A DNA stretch of 64,000 bases from JBFWWP01 sp050246115 (lineage in GTDB: Bacteria > Planctomycetota > UBA8108 > UBA1146 > JAJFFE01), in NCBI GenBank assembly GCA_050246115.1, contig JBFWWP010000010.1:96266-160265 (forward strand). Reading direction: 5' to 3'. The notes beneath the pieces are model-generated. The model worked only from the letters and a program-made list of their open reading frames with translations. It made no database searches and was not told the origin of the DNA. The position numbers and the translations under genes were made by a program. Below are positions 9,159 to 19,300 of the stretch, piece after piece. Numbering within the stretch: the stretch's first letter is position 1; every line of letters begins with the position of its first letter.

Positions 9159-9322
9159 TTCATGAGTCGTCGGCTGAGAAGGGCAAGGACGTCGATGACG
9201 GTGTTGTTCGGTTCGCCGGAGGCGAATCGCGCTCCGCGGCGTCGAGTTCGATCCGGAGCCGGGTGTTGAGCCCCGCCTCGGGTCGGCCTCGACGCAACGC
9301 CTTGTCTTCGCCGCCCTTGCAC
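9159..9322 (-). repeat. Dispersed ~165 bp repeat, copy 1
   Basis: Read on the minus strand it starts GTGCAAGGGC and ends CGACTCATGAA. It matches 51891-52055 over its whole length at roughly 80% by eye, with shared blocks TTGCGTCGAG, GAGGCGGGG, GCGGAGCGCG, TTCGCCTC and CTCATGAA. Indels shift the possible reading frame between copies, so it is unlikely to be coding. No inverted ends were seen. Confidence 0.65.
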
Positions 9323-9402
9323 ATCATGCGGGCGTATCGATGTCACGGCGCGACGGCCCCTGGTCGGGGCAGTCGCGATCCCAGTCTCGGAGGGTGACCG
9401 TC

Positions 9403-10773
9403 ATGCGCATCGTGTTGGTCGGGGCCGGGGTCGTCGGTTTTCACCTCGCGGAGCACCTCTCGCGCGGCGGCCACGACATCTCCGTCGTCGACAACCGGCC
9501 CGAGCTCATTCGACAGATCAACGACAAAATGGACGTGCTCGCGATCTTGGGGGACGCATCCATTCCTTCGGTGCTCGAGCGCGCCGGTGCGGTCGGTGCC
9601 GATCTGGTGATCGCGGTCACCGATCGCGACACCACCAATCTGCTCGTCAGCCTGATTGCACGCCGCATGGGCGCGAAGAAGTGCATCGTCCGGGTGCGGA
9701 ACTCCGAGTTCTCGGGGACCAACCGCTTCGTCAAACCGGAGGATGTCGGTGCTGATCTCGTCATCAATACCGTGAACATCACCGCCGATCGCCTGGAGCG
9801 CCTGGTACGCAACCCCGGCGCCACCGATGTGGCGGAGTTCGCCGACGGCGACTTGTTTCTGTGGGGGTTCAACGTCTCCCCGGCATCCCCCCTGGTCGGC
9901 GTGAAGCTCAAGGAACTGCGACAGCGCTATGGCACTCTCGAGGCCTTGATCGTCGCCATCTACCGCAGCGACGGATCGCTCGTGATTCCGACCGGAGACG
10001 ACGAACTCCTCGTTGGGGACAACATTTACGTCTTCATTCGCACCAAGGCGACGAAGGCCTTTCGGCAGCTCGTACACCCGGAGGAAGAGCGGGTGGACAA
10101 GGTCGTGATCTCGGGCGCCACACCGATCGGGGTCGAAGTGGCCCGGCGACTGGAAGGGCGGGTACGGAAGTTGATCTTGGTGGATGCCGACCGCGAGGCC
10201 GCGGAGGCCGCCTCCGAGCAGGTCTCGCGGGTCGACATCGTGTGCGGTGACGTGTCCGACCCGACCTTCGCCCGCGAGTACGGCCTCGAGAACGCGGACT
10301 TCTTCCTGGCCCTCACGAACGACGACCAGACGAACTTGGTGCATGGATTGCTCGCCAAGAACAAGGAGGGCGCCAAGCGCTCCGGCGTCCTGGCCCAGCA
10401 ACCCCACTACCTGGACGTGCTGCGGCTCCTCGGCGCCGACATCGTCGTGAATCCACGCCTCCAGACTGTGAACGAGATTCTCACGCACATTCGGCGCGGC
10501 CGGATTCTTCACGTGACGCGCATCGGTGAGACCGGCGCCGAGGCCCGAGAGTACCTCGCAACCCAAGGCTGTCCGATCGTGGGCAAGCCGCTCAAGAGTG
10601 CCGGAATGCCGCGAGGGGCGATCGTCAGTGCCATCATTCGCGGGGACACCTTCGAGATCCCTCGCGGCGAGTCGATCGTGCAGGCGGGTGATCACGTGGT
10701 GATCCTGGCTCTGCCCGAGGCCGAGAGCAAGGTCGACCGCCTCTTCAGCCGAAGTAAGCTGTTTCACCGGTGA
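9403..10773 (+). CDS. trkA: Trk potassium uptake regulator TrkA
   Basis: Peripheral membrane NAD(H)-binding subunit that gates the TrkH potassium channel. At 456 residues it has the duplicated RCK arrangement. The first RCK_N starts MRIVLVGAGVVGFHLAEHL with the acidic ribose-binding end of beta-2 at VVDNRPE, and is followed by an RCK_C near 140-225. The second RCK_N starts VVISGATPIGVEVARRL near 232 with ILVDADREAAE, and the second RCK_C ends at LALPEAES. The ATG at 9403 has GGAGGGTGA about 7 nt upstream; the longer open frame to 9340 lies in spacer DNA. The stop overlaps the start of trkH by 4 bp (GTGA), so the two subunits are translationally coupled. Confidence 0.95.
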   Translation: MRIVLVGAGVVGFHLAEHLSRGGHDISVVDNRPELIRQINDKMDVLAILGDASIPSVLERAGAVGADLVIAVTDRDTTNLLVSLIARRMGAKKCIVRVRNSEFSGTNRFVKPEDVGADLVINTVNITADRLERLVRNPGATDVAEFADGDLFLWGFNVSPASPLVGVKLKELRQRYGTLEALIVAIYRSDGSLVIPTGDDELLVGDNIYVFIRTKATKAFRQLVHPEEERVDKVVISGATPIGVEVARRLEGRVRKLILVDADREAAEAASEQVSRVDIVCGDVSDPTFAREYGLENADFFLALTNDDQTNLVHGLLAKNKEGAKRSGVLAQQPHYLDVLRLLGADIVVNPRLQTVNEILTHIRRGRILHVTRIGETGAEAREYLATQGCPIVGKPLKSAGMPRGAIVSAIIRGDTFEIPRGESIVQAGDHVVILALPEAESKVDRLFSRSKLFHR

Positions 10774-12299
10774 ACAAGTCCTCGATCGTCTCGATCAACG
10801 GTATTCTCTTGATCGTCCTCGCTGCGGTCATGGGATGTCCGTTGGCGGTGGCGCTCGCTCATGACTCCTACGACGAGTCCGTCGCGTTCATGCAGTCGAT
10901 CGGTGTCTGTCTGCTCGCGGGGGTGCTGCTCTTTCGCTCGGGCCGGCGCAAGGCGCGCGAGATCGGCGCCCGCGAGGGGTTTGCCGTCGTCGCTCTCGGG
11001 TGGGCGGTGCTCAGTGCGTTCGGGGCGCTTCCGTTCTATCTCGCCGAGGGTGGTATCCCGACCTACCTGGACGCTTTCTGGGAGACGATCAGCGGCTTCA
11101 CGACGACCGGCGCCTCCATCCTTGCGGACCCCGAGGAGTTGCCGCCAGGACTGTTGTTCTGGCGTAGCTTGACGCACTGGCTTGGTGGCATGGGAATCGT
11201 CGTACTGACCGTCGCCATTCTGCCCTTCCTGGGAGCGGGTGGGTATCAGATGCTGCGGGCCGAAGTGCCGGGTCCCACGACCGACCGGTTGCACTCCCGC
11301 ATCACCCAGACCGCCAAGACCCTGTGGCTCGTGTACGTGCTCCTCACGCTCGTCCAGGTGCTGCTGCTATGGCCGGCGATGGGGCTCATGGACTCGGTCT
11401 GTCACTCCTTTGGTACGCTGGCTACCGGTGGCTTCTCCACCAAGGCCGCGAGTCTGGCGCACTACGATTCCGTGTACGTCGATGTCGTCACCATCGTTTT
11501 CATGTTCTTGGCCGGCGCCAACTTCGTGTTGCACTTCCACCTCTTGACGGGGCGTGGACTCAAGCACTTCGTCGACTCCGAATTCCGGCTGTACACGGTC
11601 TTCGTCTTGGTCGCGACGGCGATCATCACGCTGTTCCTGTTGTTTTCGGCGTTTCCAGACCAGGAACGGAACCCGCAGAAGTACGACGGGGTCCTCCAGT
11701 GCTTGCGCCACGCGAGCTTCCAAGTCGTCTCCGTGATCACGACGACGGGCTACGGGACCGCCGACTTCGACTTGTGGCCCAACGCTTGTCGTTTCGTGTT
11801 GGCGATGCTGATGGTGGTCGGGGGGTGTGCCGGATCGACGGGCGGGGGCGTGAAGGTGATTCGCATTCTGGTGGTGATCAAGTATGGGTTCCGCGAGATC
11901 CATCAGCTGATTCGCCCCAAGGCGATCATTCCCGTGCGAATCGGTGGACACCCGCTCGATCGGGAGGTGGTTGGGCGAGTCTTGGGCTTCATGGCGCTGT
12001 ACTTCGTCTTGTTCATGGTCGCGCTGTTCGCCCTGGCGGCGGTCATGGAGCCCGTGGTCGTCAGTGGCCCCACGGGACCCACCGAGCAAACCGAGAATCG
12101 AACCATGCTCACCGCCTTCGGCGCCGTCCTGAGCACTCTTGGGAACGTCGGTCCTGGTTTCGCAGACGTGGGCGCCACCAAGAACTACGGTGACATTCCG
12201 GCGGCCGGAAAGCTCATTCTCATCTTCTGCATGCTGCTGGGCCGGCTCGAACTGTACTGCGTGCTGATCGTCCTTCTGCCGATGACGTGGAGGAAGTGA
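10770..12299 (+). CDS. trkH: Trk potassium uptake protein TrkH
   Basis: Integral membrane K+ translocating subunit, 509 residues, made of four membrane-pore-membrane repeats. The pore loops with the selectivity-filter Gly are visible in order: FTTTGAS near residue 111, TLATGGFST near 215, TTTGYGT near 325 and LGNVGPG near 450. The GGCAGSTGGGVKVIR block before the sixth helix, the intramembrane-loop region in this family, is also present. It begins with a GTG at 10770 that overlaps the trkA stop, and there is no alternative ATG nearby. It converges on the M20 peptidase gene with 6 bp between the stops. Confidence 0.95.
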   Translation: MNKSSIVSINGILLIVLAAVMGCPLAVALAHDSYDESVAFMQSIGVCLLAGVLLFRSGRRKAREIGAREGFAVVALGWAVLSAFGALPFYLAEGGIPTYLDAFWETISGFTTTGASILADPEELPPGLLFWRSLTHWLGGMGIVVLTVAILPFLGAGGYQMLRAEVPGPTTDRLHSRITQTAKTLWLVYVLLTLVQVLLLWPAMGLMDSVCHSFGTLATGGFSTKAASLAHYDSVYVDVVTIVFMFLAGANFVLHFHLLTGRGLKHFVDSEFRLYTVFVLVATAIITLFLLFSAFPDQERNPQKYDGVLQCLRHASFQVVSVITTTGYGTADFDLWPNACRFVLAMLMVVGGCAGSTGGGVKVIRILVVIKYGFREIHQLIRPKAIIPVRIGGHPLDREVVGRVLGFMALYFVLFMVALFALAAVMEPVVVSGPTGPTEQTENRTMLTAFGAVLSTLGNVGPGFADVGATKNYGDIPAAGKLILIFCMLLGRLELYCVLIVLLPMTWRK

Positions 12300-12305
12300 C
12301 GCCCG

Positions 12306-13676
12306 CTACGGCCGATGCTGGGCCAACTCATCGAGCAGGTGCGCAGCGGTTTCGATGCCGCGCTGGTAGTCGTCGAGGTCGAACTTCTCGTTGGGGGAGT
12401 GGGCGCCGTCGTCGGGCAGCCCGAGTCCCATGAGAATCGAGTCGAGCCCCAGCAAGCGCTTGAAGTCGCTGACCACGGGGATGGACCCGCCCTCGCGAAT
12501 CAACACGGGTCGGCGGCCGAAGCCAAGTTCCATCGCGCGAGCCGCGGCTTGGAAGTAGGGGCCGCTGCTCGGTACGAGCACCGGTTCGGCGCCGTGGAGG
12601 GAGCGCACCTCGAGCCGGACGGTGGCCGGGCACAGTTCACGGAGGAACGCGACGGCCAGGTCTCGGATGCGATCCGGCCTTTGATTGGGTACCAGGCGCA
12701 TGCTGAATTTGGCCAGCGCGCGGGCAGGGAGCACGGTCTTCGCCCCCTCCCCGGTCCACCCGCTCAGTAGGCCGTTGACGTCGAGCGTCGGGCGCGCCCA
12801 CTTGCGTTCGAGCGTCGAATAGCCCGTCTCCCCGAAGAGGGTACGAACGCCCACGCTGCGTTGGAACTCGGACTCGTCGAAGGGCAGTGCACGGATGGCG
12901 GCGCGTTCGGCAGCGGTCAGTTCGACGACATCGTCGTAGAAGCCCGGAATCAGCACGCGGCCGTGTTCGTCGTGGAGCTTGCCGATCAAGGAGCACAGCA
13001 CGTTCGCCGGGTTGGCTACTGCGCCGCCGAAACTCCCCGAGTGCAGATCCATGGCCGGGCCGAACAACTCGACTTCCAAGTAGCACAGCCCCTTGAGGCC
13101 GACCGTGATGGCCGGCAGACCGGGACCGAACTGGCTGGTGTCGGCGATCAGCGCGATGTCGGCCCGGAGTCGTTCGCGGTGGGCCTCGATGAACGGCACC
13201 AGGTTCTGCGACCCGATCTCCTCTTCGCCTTCGATCAAGAACTTCACGTTCACCGGCAGCTCGGCGAAGTGGGCGAGGCGCCCGCCAATGCCCCGCACGA
13301 GCGCGAGGAGCTGCCCCTTGTCGTCGGTGGCTCCGCGCGCAACCAGCTTGCGCCCCTCTTGCGTCGGCTCGAACGGGCCGTGGCGCCACAGCTCCACCGG
13401 ATCCGGGGGCTGGACGTCGTAGTGGCCGTACACGAGCAACGTCGGCGCTCCCGGGGCCCCGCACCACTCGGCCAGGACGATCGGGTGGCCGGCGGTCGGG
13501 TGCACTTCGGTCGTGAAACCGTGGGCGCGTAGCTCGTCGGCGATGAAGTCGGCGGCGCGGCGCACATCGGCGCGACGTTGGGTGTCGGTGGAGACACTGG
13601 GAATCCGGAGCCAAGCCTGCAGGCGCTCGACGTGCTCGGCGCGTTGTTGCCGAAGGACTGTAATGACGTCGTTCAT
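12306..13676 (-). CDS. M20 family metallopeptidase (dipeptidase, CNDP-like)
   Basis: Cytosolic dizinc peptidase of the M20/ArgE/CNDP group, 456 residues, probably a dipeptidase. Metal and catalytic signatures are present: YGHYDVQPPDP near 80-90 (zinc His and catalytic Asp), ARGATDDKGQ near 112-120 (bridging Asp), EGEEEIGS near 145-152 (catalytic Glu and ligand), IADTSQFGPGLPAI near 175 and AHSPNEKFDLDDY near the C-terminus (last ligand His). A dimerisation (lid) domain occupies about 185-340 and has the typical LDLHSG-like AMDLHSGSFGGAVANP. The ATG at 13676 has AGGAGG 7 nt upstream; the longer open frame adds an Arg-rich leader without a start signal. There is no signal peptide. Confidence 0.9.
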   Translation of the reverse strand: MNDVITVLRQQRAEHVERLQAWLRIPSVSTDTQRRADVRRAADFIADELRAHGFTTEVHPTAGHPIVLAEWCGAPGAPTLLVYGHYDVQPPDPVELWRHGPFEPTQEGRKLVARGATDDKGQLLALVRGIGGRLAHFAELPVNVKFLIEGEEEIGSQNLVPFIEAHRERLRADIALIADTSQFGPGLPAITVGLKGLCYLEVELFGPAMDLHSGSFGGAVANPANVLCSLIGKLHDEHGRVLIPGFYDDVVELTAAERAAIRALPFDESEFQRSVGVRTLFGETGYSTLERKWARPTLDVNGLLSGWTGEGAKTVLPARALAKFSMRLVPNQRPDRIRDLAVAFLRELCPATVRLEVRSLHGAEPVLVPSSGPYFQAAARAMELGFGRRPVLIREGGSIPVVSDFKRLLGLDSILMGLGLPDDGAHSPNEKFDLDDYQRGIETAAHLLDELAQHRP

Positions 13677-13917
13677 GGGCGAGCCTCCTCGCGCGCGACC
13701 GGGCCTGCGAGAGCCCTCGGGGCAGCGGCTGCGCGCTTCTCTGGAACGGCGCGCGCCCCCCAGGCGCGCACGCAACGTGTCATGGACACCCTCGCGCGGA
13801 GTGCGCTATAGTGCCGCGAGTTGCGCGCCGCTCGGACCGCGCGATCCACCGGTGATCTGCGGTGCCGAGAAAGACCCGTGCCAGCCGCCAAAATCAAGAT
13901 CGCGAAAGGACTTGCGA

Positions 13918-14154
<237 letters not shown>

Positions 14155-14224
14155 ACCTCGACGCGCTGTCCGAGCCACGAACGAGCCACGAACGAATTGT
14201 CTCTCCACGAAGCAGCGAAGGCCA

Positions 14225-15907
14225 ATGGCGAACGAGCAACCGAAGATCATCTTCTCCGTGCAAGACCTCCACAAGGTCTACGGCAAGAAGGAAGTCCTGT
14301 CTGGCATCACCCTTGGATTCTATCACGGCGCGAAGATCGGCATCATTGGCCGTAACGGCAGCGGCAAGTCGACGCTGCTGAAGATCATCGCCGGTCAAGA
14401 GAAGGACTTCGACGGCACCCTGACGATCAACAAAGGGGTCCGGGTCAGTTTCGTTCCGCAGGAACCCAAGCTCGACGCCAGCCTCGACGTTCGCGGCAAC
14501 ATTGAAGTCGGTGTAGCCCCGATTCGTGGCCTCCTCCAGGAGTACGAAGCCGTCACGGCGAAGCTCGGCGAGGAACTCTCCGACTCGGCGATGCAAGCGG
14601 TGTACGACCGCATGGCCGAGCTGCAGGAGAAGATCGAACAGGCCGACGCTTGGGAGTTGGACCGCCAGATCGATCAGGCCATGCATGCCCTCGGGTGCCC
14701 GCCCGGAGAGGCCGCGATCGACGTTCTGTCGGGTGGCGAGCGGCGCCGGGTTGCATTGTGCCGGGAGCTCTTGTCGCACCCCGACATTCTGTTGCTCGAC
14801 GAACCGACCAACCACCTGGATGCCGACACGACCGCGTGGTTGGAACGCTTCCTCGCCGATTACCAGGGAACCGTGATCCTGGTCACCCACGACCGCTACT
14901 TCCTGGACAACGTCGTGGGGTGGATGCTAGAGCTCGAGAACGGCAAGGGTCGTCCGTTCGAGGGCAACTACTCGGAGTACCTCGACCAGAAGGCCAAGTA
15001 CCTGGCCCAGGAGCAGAAGGCCGAGCAGCGGCGCGTCAAGCTCCTCGAGCGCGAACTCGAGTGGATTCGCCAGAACCCGAAGGGCCGACAAGCGAAGGCG
15101 AAGGCCCGGATCACCAACTTCAATCGCCTGGTCGAGGAGTCGGAGTCACAAACGGCCGAGATCGTGGGGCTGTCGATTCCCCCCGGGCGTCGTCTCGGCG
15201 ACAAGGTGATCCACCTGAAGAACGTCACGAAGGGCTACGGTGGACGCAAGCTGATCGACGGCCTCACCATGGATCTGCCGCCCGGCGGGATCGTCGGAGT
15301 GATCGGCCCGAACGGCGTGGGCAAGACCACGCTGCTGCGCATGATCGTCGGGCAAGAAGTGCCAGACGAGGGCGAGTTCGAGGTCGGCTCGACGGTCGAC
15401 CTGTGCTACGTCGACCAGAGCCGCGAAAGCCTCGACCCCAAGAAGACCGTCTACCAAGAGATTTCGGAGGGCTACGACGTCTTCAAGGTGGGGCGTCGTG
15501 AGGTGAACTCGCGCGCGTACCTGGCCCGCTTCGGCTTCACCGGCGACGTGCAGGAGAAGCTCGTCGGCGACCTCAGCGGCGGGCAACGCAATCGCGTCCA
15601 GATGGCACGCATGCTGCGCCGAGGCGGCAACGTCGTGCTCCTCGACGAACCTACCAACGACCTCGACATCCCGACCTTGCGGCTCCTCGAGGAGGCCCTC
15701 CAAGAGTTCCCGGGCTGCGCGGTCGTCGTCAGCCACGATCGCTACTTCCTTGACCGCGTCGCCACCCACATTCTCGCCTTCGAGGGCGACGGCCACGTGC
15801 GCTTCTTCGAGGGTTCCTACCAGGCCTACGCCGAGCGCAAAGCCGAGGAACGGCGCGAGCGCGGCGAGTCCGAGCCCACCAAGGGAACGTTCCGCCAGTT
15901 TCGCTGA
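14225..15907 (+). CDS. ettA: ABC-F protein, energy-dependent translational throttle EttA
   Basis: Soluble ABC-F ATPase that binds the ribosomal E site and couples translation to the ATP/ADP ratio. At 560 residues it matches EttA. Two nucleotide-binding domains are visible: Walker A GRNGSGKS near 40, signature LSGGERRRVALCRELL near 165, Walker B ILLLDEPTNHLD near 190; then Walker A GPNGVGKT near 361, signature LSGGQRNRVQMARML near 453 and VVLLDEPTNDLD near 475. Between them lies the P-site tRNA-interaction linker with PKGRQAKAKARI near 285. The long arm after the first Walker A (ELSDSAMQAVYDRMAELQEKIEQADAWE) is as in EttA. The ATG at 14225 is chosen because MANEQPKIIFSVQDLHKVYG aligns with family N-termini. 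No membrane segments are present. Confidence 0.94.
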   Translation: MANEQPKIIFSVQDLHKVYGKKEVLSGITLGFYHGAKIGIIGRNGSGKSTLLKIIAGQEKDFDGTLTINKGVRVSFVPQEPKLDASLDVRGNIEVGVAPIRGLLQEYEAVTAKLGEELSDSAMQAVYDRMAELQEKIEQADAWELDRQIDQAMHALGCPPGEAAIDVLSGGERRRVALCRELLSHPDILLLDEPTNHLDADTTAWLERFLADYQGTVILVTHDRYFLDNVVGWMLELENGKGRPFEGNYSEYLDQKAKYLAQEQKAEQRRVKLLERELEWIRQNPKGRQAKAKARITNFNRLVEESESQTAEIVGLSIPPGRRLGDKVIHLKNVTKGYGGRKLIDGLTMDLPPGGIVGVIGPNGVGKTTLLRMIVGQEVPDEGEFEVGSTVDLCYVDQSRESLDPKKTVYQEISEGYDVFKVGRREVNSRAYLARFGFTGDVQEKLVGDLSGGQRNRVQMARMLRRGGNVVLLDEPTNDLDIPTLRLLEEALQEFPGCAVVVSHDRYFLDRVATHILAFEGDGHVRFFEGSYQAYAERKAEERRERGESEPTKGTFRQFR

Positions 15908-16389
15908 CCAGGCCATAGCCGTCGTGCATGAGATTGCGTTTGCGCACGCGGTGCCGCGTTCGCACGGTGGTTTGTGTGTCACTCGCAAGCTTCGACGGCG
16001 CCGGCACGCTTACCAACGGTCCAGCCCGACCCCCGCGAATCGGACGCCCTGTCCACCTTCTAGATGGAAATGCCTGCCTCCGAGGCTTGACGGTGCCCAC
16101 AGCCGCCTCTAAGATTTTTCACCAGTGACGCTCAAGTCACTCCGCACGAGGAAACATCCGACGACTTCTAGAAAAAGTTCGTGCTACCAGGGGCAACCTG
16201 GCCACGGCTTGGTCTAATCACGGGGGTAGGCGGTCCGCGTCCTGGGCTCGAGCGAGACCGCGCCAATGGGCTTGAACTCTTGAATCAGGAGGAGAAGGTT
16301 CGCTTCGGTCTGCCCGATGGGGTCGATCGGTCTGGGCTTTTCTGGAAAACGAAGTCAGGTTTCTTTCTCTCACGACGTAGGAGGTAGGC
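15908..16389. other. Leader region upstream of the large surface protein
   Basis: About 480 bp without a plausible gene. The last 60 bp are AT-richer and end in TAGGAGGTAGGC before the ATG at 16390, a strong ribosome binding site. The promoter of the large surface-protein gene should lie here. No riboswitch-like consensus was recognised. Confidence 0.5.
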
Positions 16390-19300
16390 ATGCGCCTCTC
16401 TTGTAGATCCTTCTGGATCTTGTTGTTCGTTCTCGGATGTCCTGCTGTGCTGATGGCGCAGACGGACGAGTGTTCCAGCCCACCGGCTCTCAGCCTGGGC
16501 GCGAACGCGTTCGATACGACCGGATTCACGGATAGCCCCGAGCTGGATCCGACTGGCTGCACCAACAGCTACGGAGCCGGCGCCAACGACGGCTGGTTCA
16601 CGTTCAATGCGCCGACCTCTGGCCAGCTCACCATCGACTCCTGTCTGGCGGGTAGCTACGACACGTCGCTCGCGCTCTATTCGGGCACCTGCGGCGCGCT
16701 CACGCTGATCGCGTGTGACGGCGACGGCGGTGACGGCGGCGTCGTTCCGGGTTGTCAGACCTTTGGCTCGTTCGTTCAGGGCGTCGTGACCGCGGGCTCG
16801 GACTACATCGTCCGGATCAGTGGTTTCGGGGCCGCGGACGAGGGCGTTGGTGCGCTCAACCTGTCGATCGTCGCGTCGGCGCCGGAAGACTGCGCGGACG
16901 GGATCGACAACGACTTCGACGGCCTCATCGACTGCGCGGACACGGTTGACTGTCCCACCGGCGTCTCACCGTGCGATTTCCCCGGGGACAACTGCGCGAA
17001 CGCGCTCACTGCTGCCCTCGGCGCCAACCCGTTCAACTCGCTGGGCTATACGAATAGCTCGGAGCCCAATCCGACCGGATGCGTTGGCTTCGGCGGTAAC
17101 CACGGCGACATCTGGTTCAGCTTCGTCTCCCCGGCGTCGTGCACGATCACCATGGACACGTGCAGCAATGGGAGCTTCGACACCGACCTGTCGCTGTACT
17201 CTGGAACTTGCGGGGCCCTGGCGCTCGTGGCCTGTGACGGCGACGGCAACACGGCGGTGATGACCCCGGCGTGTCAGAGCTTCGACTCGCGCGTCACGGC
17301 CACCCTCGTGGCGGGCACCGAGTACTTCGTGCGCATCGGCGATTTCAGCGCCACTGCTCCGGTCGGTGGACCGGGCTCCTTGAACATTGCGATCCTTGGC
17401 CCGACCTTCGGCGACACCTGCGCTACCGCAGTCCCCGTTACCGACGGCGCGACCGCGTTCGACAACAGCTGCTTCACCTCCGGCGGCGGCCCCACCGGCA
17501 CGTGCTGGAACGGCGATGACCTCAACGACATTTGGTTCTCCTACACCGCAACGTGCAACGGCGATCTGACGATCGACACCTGCGCGGGTGGCGTGGACAC
17601 TTCACTCGTCGTTCTCGCAAGCGATTGTCTGACGCAAGTCGCCTGCGCCGAGGACTCGTGCACCGGGTTCGCCTCGTCCGTGACCTTCGCGGCCACGGGT
17701 GGGACCACCTACAAGATCGGCATCGCTTCGTGGGAAGCCGCTTCGGTTGGCCCCAGCATTCTCACCATCTCCTGCGCGTCTCCGCCGGGAACCGGCGAGG
17801 TCTGCACCAACCCGCTCTACGCGGGCGAAGGCGCAAACCCCTATGACAACACCGGATTCGCAACCGATCCGGCGCCGGCGGCGCAATGCGGGCCCGGCAG
17901 CCAAGTGAACGACATTTGGTTCTCCTACACCGCGGATTGCACGGGCGACTTGACGCTCGACACCTGCGGCGGAGGCCAGGATACGGTCTTGAGCGTTTGG
18001 GCGGCCGACTGCCTGACCCTCATCGGTTGCAATGACGACGCGGTCCCGTCTTGCGGATCGTTTGCCTCGAGCGTCACGATTCCGGCGACCACGGGCACGA
18101 CGTACCTGGTGCGTCTCACTTCGTGGACCGCGGGCGACGTGGGTTCGAGTGTGCTCAACATCTCTTGCGCGTCGCCGCTCGAGCAAGTTCGTCTGAACGA
18201 AGTCCGCAACGACTCGAGCCCGACGGTCACGACCGACGGGGAGTACGTCGAGTTGATCGGCGTCCCGGGCACCGACCTGACTGGTTTGTTCGTCGTCACG
18301 ATCGGTGACAACCTCGCCGCGCAGGGCAGCGGAGTGGTCGAGAACGTGATCGACCTGACGGGCGGGATCATCCCGGCGAGCGGCTTCTACCTCATTCACG
18401 AGACCGGTCTGCCGGGGGTGGCGCTGGGCAACCAGATCCAAACCCTGAACTTCGAGGACACGGACAACGTCACCCACCTCGTCGTGACTGGCTGGACGGG
18501 CACCGTCAACACGACGGACATCGACCTCGATAACGATGGAGTCATCGACTTCCTCGCGCCCTGGACGAGCATCGTTGACGGCATTGCGCTTCTTGGCGGC
18601 AGCACGGATCTCGTCTACGCACCTGTCGGCGGCATTCGCGGCGCGTACCGCTGTCAGGACGCCGTCGGGACCTGGCAAGACGCCAGCGCGCAGTTCGTGC
18701 TCGGCTCGACCGACACGCCTGGGGCGACCAACGCACCGGGCAACGACGAGTGCACCGCGCCGCGCGTGATCGCCGCGGGCAACACGACCTTCTGCACCGA
18801 GGGTGCCACTGGTTCGCTCGACCTCGCCGGTTTCTGCGATCCGGGTCCATTCGGCACCGATACCATCTTCAACGACCTGTGGTTCAGTTGGACGGCCAAC
18901 TGCGACGCGCCCATGGTGTTGACGACCTGCAACCAGGCCGACTTCGACACGCGTCTGGCGGTCTACGCTGGAGTCACCTGCCCGGTCGATCTCACGACTG
19001 TCGTCGCCTGCAACGACGATGGCGTGGGCTGCGCCAATTTCACGTCCGAGCTCACCTTCAATGCGGTGAACGGCACGACCTATCTGATCCAGGTGGGTGG
19101 ATTCTCAGCCAGCGACCGGGGTACGGGTACCCTCTCTCTGTTCGCAGGCGGCAACAACCTCTGCGAGGGCGCGGACCCGATCTTCGTTGGTTCCACGCCG
19201 TATGACATCAACTTGTGCACCACCACCGACGGCCCGGCCGTCGACATCCTGGCTTGCGCGACGTGGTTCGGAACCAACACGCAGGTCAACAAGGATCTGT

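Noticed and set aside
9146..9346. 66-codon frame GARFASGEPNNTVIDVLALLSRRLMN
   Set aside because: It lies inside a dispersed repeat. The other copy keeps similar words only by changing frame, so it is unlikely to be translated.
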